64,000 nucleotides of DNA from an uncultured Planktomarina sp. (GTDB lineage: Bacteria; Pseudomonadota; Alphaproteobacteria; Rhodobacterales; Rhodobacteraceae). The notes below the pieces were generated by a model. It was given only the letters and a program-made list of their open reading frames with translations, made no database searches and was not told where the DNA came from. Location of the stretch: NCBI GenBank assembly GCA_905182425.1, contig CAJJBP010000007.1, positions 124,001 through 188,000 on the forward strand, written 5' to 3'. Shown here one piece after another: positions 9,767 to 23,501 of this stretch (the first letter of the stretch is position 1; every line of letters starts with the position of its first letter). A program made the translations under genes and the position numbers.

Positions 9767-10819
9767 AAAATATGCCCTGATTTTTCTAGTTTGGTTTGTA
9801 AGTATTTATCATTATGCTGAGTTCTATTAACAATCAATGGAACACGCTCAACTACATTTAAGCCCTGGTCTTTCAACCGGTCTACTTTACTAAGATTGTT
9901 GGTCATCAACCTTATACTGGAAAAACCAAGGCTTTTAAGGATCTCAGCCCCAATTCTGAAATCACGCTCATCATCATCAAATCCAAGTCGGTGATTAGCT
10001 TGCACAGTATCAAAACCTTGGGACTTGAAGGGCATAAGCACGCATCTTGTTGGCTAAGCCAATTCCTCGCCCCTCTTGATTGAGATACAGCAGAACCCCA
10101 GCGCCTTCAGATCCCATTTGAGCCATGGCACCATTAAGCTGCGGACCACAGTCACATTTTAAAGACCCAAGAATGTCCCCTGTGAAACACGCAGAGTGCA
10201 ATCTAGTAAGAATAGGCACCCCACGGTCAGGAGCCCCAATTTCAACTGCGTAATGCTCATATCCACCATCATTTGGGCGAAAAACGTGTAGTCGCCCAGC
10301 CTCTGAAACGTGCAGGGGAAGGGGTGCCGTTACAATATGGCCTAGGCCAGTATCTAGTAATATTTTTGTTGGTATTTTTGTGAGACCCTCTGGAGCCTGA
10401 GCCACACTCACCATTAGAGCCATCGGCAAAAGTTGTGCAGCCTTCAACAAATTTACTGCCGCCCTGGCACCCGTCGCATCACCTCCACGTATTGGTCGAA
10501 ATGGACCTTTCATTGGATAATTCATATCCAAAACAGGGTCAGCAGCTGCCTGGCACCAAAGAGCATCCACGGTTTCAGGCACATTTATGCGCGCAACGTC
10601 AGTGTCATATACCGGTATTTTAAGGGTATTTGCTCGCCACTTCGAAACAACAGCTTCAACATCACCCAAAGAGCGCAAGGACGAAAGTCGAGCTTCTGTG
10701 AGTGTTTCAGAGGCGCAAATTACCAAAGGCTGCGGCAGATCAAGAACAACGGGCATACCCATCCGAAGATCGGTTAAAGCACGGGCTCGCAGCTCAACTG
10801 GGGACGGTATTAGACTCAT
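9763..10819 (-). CDS. ribA: GTP cyclohydrolase II, frameshifted
   Basis: The C-terminal half has the zinc site and substrate loop of GTP cyclohydrolase [22 protein letters not shown] (Cys triad) and [21 protein letters not shown]. After a frame break this continues as [22 protein letters not shown]. The N-terminal ~130 residues form the long extension usual for Rhodobacterales RibA. The enzyme opens GTP as the first step of riboflavin synthesis. The break is at about 10021-10028, where one frame runs into a stop after ALQVPRF; removing a single G restores the protein. About 352 codons in total. The remaining sequence shows no other damage, so I read this as an error. Confidence 0.92.
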
Positions 10820-10962
10820 AATATCTTCGTTAGCCCTTTTATCAGTGGAATTAAAACAATTCTTACATTGTGAACACGAGCTTATGACCTCACTACTACA
10901 AATCTTGCCAAAGTGGTCACAAGAGCGCAGGTATTAACAATGCGACTAAACGGAGATTGCAA

Positions 10963-11649
10963 ATGGCTCAACTGAAAAAAATTCTTTTGGTAGTTGGTGA
11001 TGAAGATTTGCGCAAAGCGCTAACAGAGCAATTGATGCTGAGTGAAGACTTCAAAGTGTCTGAAGGACCCGATGGCGCACAGGCTATAGAGAAAGTAAAC
11101 CAACAGTCCTTCGACCTAATAATTTTAGATGTGGGCTTACCTGACACTGACGGCCGCGAGCTTTGTCGATTAATGCGTGAACATGGAGTAAACAGTCCCA
11201 TGTTGATGCTCACTGGATCTGATGCTGATGCCAGCAAAGTTTTAGGTTTAGACGCCGGCACCAATGACTACATTACAAAACCATTTAAATTTCCAGTACT
11301 TCTGGCCCGAATCCGCGCACAGCTCCGACAATATGAGCAATCTGAGGATGCTATCCTCAGGCTTGGACCCTACATGTTTAATCCCGCCGGTAAGCTATTG
11401 CTGACGAAAACCGGCAATCAAATTCGCTTGACTGAAAAGGAAACAAATATTTTAAAATTTCTCTATCACACTAGGGAACGCGTCATTCAGCGCGATACTT
11501 TGCTGCAGGAGGTTTGGGGGTATAATGCCGGCGTTACAACCCATACACTTGAAACCCACATCTATCGGTTGCGTCAAAAAATTGAGACTGATCCGAGCAA
11601 TTCAAGTCTTTTGGTAACTGAAAACGGTGGATATCGCCTCGCAACGTGA
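10963..11649 (+). CDS. OmpR-family response regulator with an unusual receiver acidic pocket
   Basis: The 228-residue protein starts at the ATG at 10963, with CGGAG just upstream. The receiver domain (residues 3-118) keeps the phosphoacceptor Asp in LIILDVGLPDTDG, the Thr of MLMLTGSD and the Lys of DYITKPFKF. The winged-helix domain (residues 130-228) has EKETNILKFLYH, LLQEVWGYNAGVTTHTLETH and IYRLRQKIETDP. In place of the usual Asp-Asp pair at the start of the receiver it reads ILLVVGDEDLR, so both conserved metal-binding acids appear to be replaced by Val and Gly. No histidine kinase gene is adjacent. It may work independently of phosphorylation, or this may be a local sequence error. Confidence 0.9.
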   Translation: MAQLKKILLVVGDEDLRKALTEQLMLSEDFKVSEGPDGAQAIEKVNQQSFDLIILDVGLPDTDGRELCRLMREHGVNSPMLMLTGSDADASKVLGLDAGTNDYITKPFKFPVLLARIRAQLRQYEQSEDAILRLGPYMFNPAGKLLLTKTGNQIRLTEKETNILKFLYHTRERVIQRDTLLQEVWGYNAGVTTHTLETHIYRLRQKIETDPSNSSLLVTENGGYRLAT

Positions 11650-11727
11650 TCCACCGCTACTCAACCGTATGATAAAAAATAATTCTACCACCTACATCGC
11701 GACAATCTTTCAAAACACTCAATCGAT

Positions 11728-11992
11728 TTAGTTAATCAGTAAGTACAATCCTGGATTTAAACTTCTAATTGACAACTCATTAGAATAAATTATTTTTTCA
11801 AGAACTTGTTTGGAATTAATATCAAAAATACGAATATCTTTCTTTCCATTTAAATTGGTAAAATGAATCATATCGGTTGTTGGATTAGGAACAAACTGAA
11901 AACCAGCTTAACTCAACATCATTTACAGATGCAGTTCCTTGTAATTGAGGCCCCATCACATCATCTATGATAAAAAGTCTCGCTGTTTCGGA
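11728..11992 (-). pseudogene. Fragment of a Bacteroidota type IX secretion (T9SS type A) sorting domain
   Basis: On the minus strand the stretch 11904-11728 reads FQFVPNPTTDMIHFT, then LNGKKDIRIFDINSKQVLEK and SIRSLNPGLYLLIN followed by TAA. The pattern PNPTTD ... G..I.I.DI..K.V ... L..GLY is the signature of the C-terminal sorting domain that directs proteins to the T9SS, a system known from Bacteroidota. In the frame shifted by one base (at the A4 run 11899-11902) the upstream part reads ARLFIIDDVMGPQLQGTASV and continues NDVELSWF, as is common just before this domain. Nothing of the cargo protein remains further upstream. An alphaproteobacterium is not expected to have a T9SS. This is either a captured fragment or a chimeric join. 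Confidence 0.7.
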
Positions 11993-12005
11993 CTATCTCC
12001 TCTTC

Positions 12006-13052
12006 CTAGAAAACATAAAAGCGTACTCGTAGATCAACTTCAACACCTTCCATGCCAAGCGTCTCATCTGTCAGCTTGTAAACTTCAGACTTTTCAACGC
12101 ATACTGTCTTTGTATCTAGCACCAACACATTCATGCTCAGCCAAGTAGACGAGTAGCAAAGCGGTGGCGGCGCGTTGTGAGCGGGCTGTGCCGAATCCAC
12201 AATCTCCCAATCATTTTTCTTAAACATCTCACGCTGTGCCTCCGGTAAACGGCGCTGAGGATTATTTAAAATCAAACCTGGGCGTAATGGCGTAAATGTA
12301 GCGTCGATATGAATTGGATATGGGTCACCAGGAAAGTTCACAGAGTGCACACGATGATCCGGGAAGTGGCGACGTAACCATTCAATACCTTTTTCATTTG
12401 TTGTGAACCCATGTTGCACAACCAAATCACGACCAAATCTTAATACATCAGCCGCATCAAAAAGAGGCTCTTCTTCAGTTGTCACGAAGAATTTCTCCTC
12501 TGCCCACTTCAAACGCTTTTCCACACCAATTTGATCTGATAGATAGTCGGGGTAGTAATCAGCATCAGTCAAGCGAGGCTTTGGAGCAGCCTCATGACGG
12601 AATTTTGGATCATCTTCCCAATATTGCTTAAGCAATGGGCGGTAATTGAGATACTCAAACCACCTACAACGATATGACATTGTAGCTTCGAGTATTTCAG
12701 AACCAACAGTTAAAAGTACATCCCGTGGAGGCATACAGCCAAACTGACTTTTCGTTTGAAAGTCTGGCGTTACGACAGGTTGCGAATGATCTATGGAAGT
12801 TGGTCGGTCTACACGAATTCCACGGGCTTTTAACTGGCTTGCAAAATTATCTAAGAGTTCATTTGCCCGATCAATGGTCTCTTGTGGACGTCGCCCCCAC
12901 TGGCCGCGCATATCGCTATCTTCTGGAACCTTAGCCTCTAAGGCGGGCTCTTCTGCTGGTATATGACAATCGTCAGCACGCCCTACAATTACATGCCGCA
13001 GCGGGTCCCATTCATTCCAACTGTTTACTACAGTTTTGCCTGTACTACCCAT
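12006..13052 (-). CDS. Glycine/serine amidinotransferase family protein, 3'-truncated
   Basis: The 348-residue protein starts at the ATG at 13052, eight bases after GGAGG. It matches the amidinotransferase (AGAT-like) family: VVNSWNEWDPLRHVIVGRADD at the N-terminus, FGCMPPRDVLLTVGSEILEA, EAAPKPRLTDADYYPDYL, PLFDAADVLRFGRDLVVQ, HIDATFTPLRPGLIL and LVLDTKTVCVEKSEVYKL. These enzymes move the amidino group of arginine through a cysteine that lies in a C-terminal GGGLHC-type motif. Here the reading frame stops shortly before that motif (…EVDLRVRFYVF), and no such motif is found downstream in any frame. Instead a Bacteroidota-like fragment begins about 15 bases later. As written the enzyme should be inactive. 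Confidence 0.85.
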   Translation of the reverse strand: MGSTGKTVVNSWNEWDPLRHVIVGRADDCHIPAEEPALEAKVPEDSDMRGQWGRRPQETIDRANELLDNFASQLKARGIRVDRPTSIDHSQPVVTPDFQTKSQFGCMPPRDVLLTVGSEILEATMSYRCRWFEYLNYRPLLKQYWEDDPKFRHEAAPKPRLTDADYYPDYLSDQIGVEKRLKWAEEKFFVTTEEEPLFDAADVLRFGRDLVVQHGFTTNEKGIEWLRRHFPDHRVHSVNFPGDPYPIHIDATFTPLRPGLILNNPQRRLPEAQREMFKKNDWEIVDSAQPAHNAPPPLCYSSTWLSMNVLVLDTKTVCVEKSEVYKLTDETLGMEGVEVDLRVRFYVF

Positions 13053-13454
13053 GCTTAAAACCTCCGCTTGGCCCATAACAATGGCCAATCTACTCACTAT
13101 GTTCTGAAACATTAGCCTTCAGTACGCAAGCGAATACATTATTAAAACCAGTCTCCAATTGGGAAATAAAATCTAAATAACTAGTCGAAAAGCTCATTTT
13201 ATTTAACCAGTCGCTCAGAGAATATGGGTGGTAGAATAAGACACCTTTTCCCCAATCATAAATTGATCAATTAAAGGCCGAATTGCTCAGGCCGTAGCGG
13301 GTACTTTTGCTAAAAAAAGTGGACCATCCCTGGCGGTAGCGCAGCCAGCATTAGAGGAATAAATATCCCTCAAACCTTAATCGTAAGAAAAAGTTGTACT
13401 TTTCAAAGTGGGTCCTTTGAAAAAGTCTTTTTTATTAAGTGGTATTGGTAATCT
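13053..13454. other. Intergenic region, no gene recognised
   Basis: About 400 AT-rich bases separate the amidinotransferase start from the terminator of the repetitive gene. I see stops in all frames, no tRNA shape and no convincing riboswitch. The promoter of the amidinotransferase must lie here; I could not pick out clear -35/-10 boxes. Confidence 0.5.
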
Positions 13455-13486
13455 AAAAAAGGCGCTCCAAACGGAACGCCTTTTTA
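13455..13486 (-). terminator. Intrinsic terminator after the repetitive gene
   Basis: On the minus strand, GGCGTTCC-GTTT-GGAGCGCC forms an eight-base-pair stem with one G-T pair, followed by six T. It sits about 50 bases after the proposed tandem stop codons at 13529-13534 and marks the end of that transcription unit. Confidence 0.88.
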
Positions 13487-13531
13487 TCTAATTTCAAATT
13501 TAGTTTTGCACTAGTCTTCCACAGCAAATTA

Positions 13532-18719
<5,188 letters not shown>

Positions 18720-19252
18720 GTTTGCAGCCTTCTACCAACTAAGATTCGAGGATTTTTGTTTTTAATCGCTCTCATAGTACTTTATAATCTGCGAAAAGCC
18801 AATGTTTTTTATCAATGAATGAGGCCTCTTATAAAAAATACACTTATAATCGTGAGTATGCCAATTTTGGGGGTTTTTTAAATACACAATACTTTGGACT
18901 AAAGCTTAAGGCAGACAATTAACTCTGCAAAAACTTTCTCATCACGATTGCAAACTTTGATGTAGTGAGAGTGGCAATTTTTGGTATCTGAAATGCAAGA
19001 AAGCTTTAATATACAGTAATATATTTTTATTTAGGGTATTAAAGTTTCTATTTAAGCATGTCTGAAAGCATCGCTGGTTAGCATTCAGGCCTACCCCGCA
19101 TTTCAAGTTTAAAGGCAATAAAAGAAACAATGTTTAACTAACTTGTTGATTCAAAGCTCTGCATTGCAAATGAACCCCTACATATCTATCCTTATATTGA
19201 CACCACCGCCCTAGGAAGGCAGGCAGATTATAAGCATATAAAAGGATCGAAC
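18720..19252. other. Long AT-rich intergenic region between divergent genes
   Basis: About 530 bases separate the repetitive gene from the exonuclease gene. The composition is strongly AT-rich and unlike the repetitive gene. A small minus-strand open frame at 18942-19130 has no ribosome site and no protein-like pattern, so I do not call it. Promoters for both divergent genes should lie here; I see no certain RNA gene. Confidence 0.5.
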
Positions 19253-19864
19253 ATGACAAACCGAGTATATCATGGCGATTTGCCAGATGATTTGGATCTG
19301 GGTCCATTTGTTGCGATTGACTGCGAAACGATGGGATTAAATCCTCATCGAGACCGGCTTTGTGTTGTGCAGCTTTCCAGTGGAGACGGAAACGCCCACT
19401 TGGTTCAAGTTGCGAAAGACCAAAAAAGGGCCCCTAACCTGTGCAGGTTACTGGAAGATCCCAGTATTCTAAAGATATTTCATTTTGGTCGCTTTGACAT
19501 TGCTGCGTATCATGCTTTTGGTGCTTTGGCTGCGCCAGTTTATTGCACAAAAATCGCTAGCCGTTTGATCCGCACTTACACTGATCGACACGGTTTAAAG
19601 AATATTTTACAGGAATTTCTCGAAATAGACATCTCCAAACAACAGCAGTCGTCAGATTGGGGTGCAAAAAAGCTTTCCAAAGCGCAAATCGACTATGCAG
19701 CATCTGATGTTTTGTATCTTAACGAGCTTCGTGAAGCTCTAAACGAACGGCTAACCCGTGAAGGGCGTATGCAACTTGCGCAGTCATGCTTTGACTTTCT
19801 ACCAACACGCGCGAAGTTAGATTTGGCAGGTTGGCCAGACGCAGATATTTTTGCACACTCGTAG
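19253..19864 (+). CDS. RNase D-like 3'-5' exonuclease
   Basis: This 203-residue protein has the three DEDDy exonuclease motifs: FVAIDCETMGL (Asp and Glu near residues 23-25), ILKIFHFGRFDIAAY (Asp near residue 83), and IDYAASDVLYL (Tyr and Asp near residues 155-159). It is much shorter than classical RNase D (about 375) because the HRDC domains are missing, as in the short single-domain forms common in alphaproteobacteria. The likely role is 3' trimming of structured RNA. It lies 31 bases upstream of lptC, the usual position in this group. Confidence 0.9.
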   Translation: MTNRVYHGDLPDDLDLGPFVAIDCETMGLNPHRDRLCVVQLSSGDGNAHLVQVAKDQKRAPNLCRLLEDPSILKIFHFGRFDIAAYHAFGALAAPVYCTKIASRLIRTYTDRHGLKNILQEFLEIDISKQQQSSDWGAKKLSKAQIDYAASDVLYLNELREALNERLTREGRMQLAQSCFDFLPTRAKLDLAGWPDADIFAHS

Positions 19865-19894
19865 GCCTATATAAATTTATGAAGAGGCGTTGAT

Positions 19895-20503
19895 ATGAGA
19901 TTAGGCTTTGATGACGGCTATTCTGCTTTTGTAGCATGGGTGAAAACCCTGCTGCCAATTGCGGCATTGGGAATGTTATCAACAATATTTCTCTTTTCTG
20001 GAAAGATTGATGTGACAAAATCATTACCATATGCCGAATTAAATGTTGCCGAGATAGTTCGCGAACAACGCATAACAAAACCATATTTTACTACGATCTC
20101 TGAAAACGGAACAGAAGTTGCACTTTCGGCAGCATATGCGTCCGTAGATCCAAATATCACAGATATTTACAATGTTTCAGAACCATCGATTGTATTAAAA
20201 TCAAAAACCGGCCGACGCAGTCAGATCACAGCCGGTTTTGGTAAAATGAATTCAACAAGCCAACAAGCCATCGTGTCTCAAGGGGTGAGCGTGACTGGCA
20301 CACCTAGTTTTTGGTTTAAAACCAATAAGTTAGATGTAAATTTTGAACAGGTGCTACAGCCTACAGCAACGGGTTTTTTGAAGGCGTGACACCGATTGGA
20401 GCCATTAAGGCAGGAAAAATGTTTATGCAAATGGCCGCCGATGATAGGCAAATCGTTTTCACAAACGGTGTTCAACTGATATACCAACCTCACAAAAACT
20501 TGA
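19895..20503 (+). CDS. lptC: LPS export periplasmic protein LptC, frameshifted
   Basis: The protein starts MRLGFDDGYSAFVAWVKTLLPIAALGML, a short cytoplasmic part and one membrane anchor. It then has a periplasmic beta-jellyroll typical of LptC (ITDIYNVSEPSIVLKSKTGR, ITAGFGKMNSTSQQAIVSQG). At the T6 run 20374-20379 the frame slips: the first frame stops after FLKA, whereas the other continues EGVTPIGAIKAGKMF, then FTNGVQLIYQP, the expected C-terminus. A second slip at the A5 run just before 20500 would place a TGA at 20501, directly before lptA; without it the frame runs on to 20604. LptC passes LPS from the LptBFG pump to LptA. Confidence 0.85.
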
Positions 20504-21004
20504 TTGGGGCTCTTTGTGCGACAAATCTTAACTTTAGTTTCAATTATCTTATTGACCTTAAACGCCTCTTTCCCAGCGGTAGCACAAACCAACTTATTCT
20601 TTGATAGTTTAAGTTTAGACCCCAATGCACCTGTGAACATGACATCCGATAAACTAAGCATCAGCCAAGCAGATGGCTCAGCCCGATTTGAAGGTAATGT
20701 TGTTATTGGTCAGGGCGATATGCGCATCTCAGCAGAGCTTGTGATTGTAACATACCTAGCGGAGGGGGGAATTGACCAACTCACGGCTTTGGGCGGGGTC
20801 ACTTTCGTGACCAAAACTAACGAAGCAGAATCTGAAACAGCTAATTATTCATTGACTAACAACACACTAGTAATGAATGGCAACGTCCTCTTGAAGCAGG
20901 GACAAAACGCGATTTCAGCCGAAACCATGAACGTGGACCTTGCAACAGGGTCTGCTATTTTGACGGGGCGCGTACGCACTGTTTTGAAAACTAGTTCTAA
21001 TTAA
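20504..21004 (+). CDS. lptA: LPS transport periplasmic protein LptA
   Basis: This 166-residue protein starts at a TTG. It has a signal peptide (LTLVSIILLTLNASFPAVAQ) and an OstA/LptA jellyroll with VNMTSDKLSISQADGSARFE, GNVVIGQGDMRISAELVIV and NGNVLLKQGQNAISAETMNV. LptA forms the periplasmic bridge between LptC and LptDE. The stop overlaps the lptB start by one base (TAATG). The start codon could also lie further downstream, but the signal peptide supports this one. Confidence 0.9.
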   Translation: MGLFVRQILTLVSIILLTLNASFPAVAQTNLFFDSLSLDPNAPVNMTSDKLSISQADGSARFEGNVVIGQGDMRISAELVIVTYLAEGGIDQLTALGGVTFVTKTNEAESETANYSLTNNTLVMNGNVLLKQGQNAISAETMNVDLATGSAILTGRVRTVLKTSSN

Positions 21005-21762
21005 TGGAATCAGCCAAATTTAATATATCAGACGGCAATGGGGGGCTTAATGTTAAGTCCCTCAGGAAAAGCTATCGGAAACGTCTAGTTATTCGTGATG
21101 TAAGCATGCAATTGCACAGGGGTGAGGTCGTAGCACTACTGGGTCCAAACGGCTCAGGTAAAACCACATGCTTCTATTCTATTGCAGGTTTAGTAGCTCC
21201 GGAAGCCGGCCAAGTTAGCGTCGACGGGAAAGATGTCACCCGCCTCCCAATGTATCGTCGCGCAAGATTAGGTGTCGGGTATTTACCGCAAGAGATGTCA
21301 ATTTTTCGGGGTATGAATGTTGAGAATAACATTCTTGCGGTACTTGAACTCACTGAACCAAATCGCAAACGCCGTTACGAACGACTTGAAGAATTGCTTA
21401 ACGAATTCTCAATCAGCCATTTGCGGCAGGTACCAGCCCTTGCACTTTCAGGTGGTGAGCGAAGACGTGCCGAAATTGCGCGGTGTTTGGCTGCCAACCC
21501 CAAGTATCTTTTATTAGATGAACCCTTCGCAGGTGTGGACCCTATAGCGGTTAGCGAAATTAGAGCTTTGGTCTCTACACTGAAAAAGCGCGGCTTGGGT
21601 ATTTTGATAACTGACCATAACGTCAGAGAAACATTAGAAATTGTAGATCGAGCTTATATTTTGCACGATGGAAAAATCTTAATGAGCGGGACCCCTGAGG
21701 AAATAGTTCAGGACGAAAACGTCAAACGCGTTTACCTAGGCGAACATTTCAGAATGGTTTAA
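21004..21762 (+). CDS. lptB: LPS export ABC transporter ATPase LptB
   Basis: This 252-residue ATPase has Walker A (LLGPNGSGKTTCFYSIAGLV), Q-loop (GYLPQEMSIFRG, typical of LptB), signature (ALSGGERRRAEIARCLA), Walker B (YLLLDEPFAGVDP) and switch His (LITDHNVRETL). It powers LPS extraction from the inner membrane with LptF/LptG, which are not in this window. It is the third gene of the lptCAB set and overlaps lptA by one base. Confidence 0.96.
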   Translation: MESAKFNISDGNGGLNVKSLRKSYRKRLVIRDVSMQLHRGEVVALLGPNGSGKTTCFYSIAGLVAPEAGQVSVDGKDVTRLPMYRRARLGVGYLPQEMSIFRGMNVENNILAVLELTEPNRKRRYERLEELLNEFSISHLRQVPALALSGGERRRAEIARCLAANPKYLLLDEPFAGVDPIAVSEIRALVSTLKKRGLGILITDHNVRETLEIVDRAYILHDGKILMSGTPEEIVQDENVKRVYLGEHFRMV

Positions 21763-21952
21763 TGTTCACTTTTGGGTTGACAGGTGGCCTCCAATTTTGG
21801 CCAAATAAGATTGTGACTTCGTGTCATTTCATCAGCTAAATAAACAAACTGCCAATGGCAGATTGCCAGCCCACTTGGGTTTTCGGGAATAAAAGGTTTG
21901 AACCGATCCCAAGGGTATCAAATTGAATCGCTGATTAATTCTAGGAGGCTAA

Positions 21953-22519
21953 ATGCTCTATCAAATAACTGGAAAACAAATCGATATAGGTGAAGCCCTG
22001 CAGATATATGTAAAATCTGTTTTAGGTGAAGTGGTTAATAAATACGCAGAACGACCAACAGATGCAACGGTGATATTCTCAAGAAGTGCCAATGAATATG
22101 TCTGTGAAATTATAGTTCATCTTTCCACCGGGCTCACCACACAAGCCAGAGCCCACAGTTATGAAATTTATACTGCTTTTGATTCTACATTAGAGAAAAT
22201 GGAGAAACAATTACGACGATATAAGAGGCGTTTAAAAGATCATCATAAAGAACGCGTCCAGCCAGTTGAACTTTCCTCCAGTTCCTCGTATATCCTCGCT
22301 CATCGCGATGTGTTAGACGACTCAGAGCCGGACACACTACAGCCGTTAATCGTGGCGGAGATGGAGCTAAAGATTCAATCTCTGTCCGTAGGTGAAGCAG
22401 TGATGCAGATGGAACTAGCTGGGCAACCGGCCCTTGTCTTCAGGAACGAAGGCCATAATGGAGTGAATGTTGTATACCGCCGTGAAGACGGCAATATTGG
22501 GTGGGTCGACCCGACTTAG
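21953..22519 (+). CDS. hpf: Ribosome hibernation promoting factor, long form
   Basis: The 188-residue protein starts at an ATG after a strong AGGAGG site (21942-21947). The N-terminal S30AE domain starts MLYQITGKQIDIGEALQIYV and continues with the basic surface KQLRRYKRRLKDHHKERVQ. The C-terminal domain (residues 125-188) has KIQSLSVGEAVMQMELAGQPALVFRN and INVVYRREDGNIGWVDP-like ending, which in long HPF mediates 70S dimerisation into 100S particles. A 190-base gap after lptB suggests it has its own promoter. ptsN follows 22 bases later. Confidence 0.94.
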   Translation: MLYQITGKQIDIGEALQIYVKSVLGEVVNKYAERPTDATVIFSRSANEYVCEIIVHLSTGLTTQARAHSYEIYTAFDSTLEKMEKQLRRYKRRLKDHHKERVQPVELSSSSSYILAHRDVLDDSEPDTLQPLIVAEMELKIQSLSVGEAVMQMELAGQPALVFRNEGHNGVNVVYRREDGNIGWVDPT

Positions 22520-22541
22520 ACTCAAATACAGCTAAATAAAT

Positions 22542-23006
22542 ATGGATTTAATTGATATTTTGCATTCCGAGGCCGTGCGTACTGCGCATTCGGTAGGCAG
22601 TAAAAAACGTTTATTTCAAGATTTGGCCGCCGTAGCCGGCCAAGCCTATGGAATTAATCCTGAGGTGGCTATTGAGGCCCTACTAGAACGCGAGACTTTG
22701 GGTCCAACCGGCGTTGGACGCGGTGTTGCACTGCCCCATGCACGCTTGGAGACCATTGACCACATAGTTGGCTGTTTCATGAAGCTCGATCGTCCAGTCG
22801 AATTTGATGCTGTTGATCGCCAACCTGTCGATTTGGTTTTTGCACTATTCGCACCACTTTCTAGTGGAGTTGAGCACCTTAGAGCGCTTGCTTTGGTTTC
22901 TCGTACATTGCGTGACGCAGATGTTTGCATGAAGCTTCGAAACAACGAAGATCCAGCCATTTTATTTGCTGTATTACAAGAAGGCCCAGCCTCTGTTGCT
23001 GCCTAA
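22542..23006 (+). CDS. ptsN: PTS IIA-like nitrogen regulatory protein PtsN
   Basis: This 154-residue EIIA-Ntr domain has the phosphoacceptor histidine in GVGRGVALPHARLE (near residue 66). The flanking pattern is LLERETLGPTGVG and VFALFAPLSSGVEHLRALALVSRTLRD. It is the terminal acceptor of the nitrogen phosphotransfer system and regulates potassium and phosphate responses in relatives. It follows hpf, as is typical, but here rpoN is not in the cluster, as in other Rhodobacterales. Confidence 0.95.
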   Translation: MDLIDILHSEAVRTAHSVGSKKRLFQDLAAVAGQAYGINPEVAIEALLERETLGPTGVGRGVALPHARLETIDHIVGCFMKLDRPVEFDAVDRQPVDLVFALFAPLSSGVEHLRALALVSRTLRDADVCMKLRNNEDPAILFAVLQEGPASVAA

Positions 23007-23501
23007 AGCCCTAATTTTGCACCAAAACTAAAACTGATTAGCCACTAACGTAAGTATTGCGCGATAATGCGAAAATTATCTTTTAAAAGAAAGGGCGATC
23101 ATAGTTTTCAAGGTCATACCCATCAAAAGATTACTGTTTTATTTACTTTGGCATTAAGGAGGCTCATATCTTTTAAAAGACGTTTCACGCTTAATACTAA
23201 ACATAATGCGATAAATACCGAAAAACCTTAAATGTTACGCGTTTAAATTATTACGTTATGAAAACCAGTAACGTAGTTCCCCCAGCCTAGTTTAAAATCC
23301 TAAAACGCTGCACATTCATAGCGCCTTAATACTGATATTGAGGTCTCATTTTGCATCTAGCCTTATGGCAGTGATTTAATCTTCTAGTAGGCCGAAATTT
23401 GCAATTCTAACCAATTGTTAACAGAATGCATAAGCAAGTGGCTATTAAAAATTAAAATACAATACCTTTTACAGATGACGCCAATTGCACAGAGCTTTCT
23501 A
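23007..23501. other. Intergenic region with a repeated palindrome
   Basis: No gene or RNA shape is recognisable in about 495 AT-rich bases between the convergent ptsN and cysQ genes. The 14-base string TATCTTTTAAAAGA occurs twice, at 23077-23090 and 23167-23180, exactly 90 bases apart; its core TCTTTTAAAAGA is a perfect palindrome. A second inverted repeat (ACGTTA/TAACGT) lies at about 23253-23273. Confidence 0.6.

Noticed and set aside
18942-19130. Small minus-strand open frame
   Set aside because: No ribosome site, no protein-like pattern, AT-rich background.
21777-21810. TTGACA upstream of hpf as a sigma-70 promoter
   Set aside because: No -10 box at suitable spacing could be seen.
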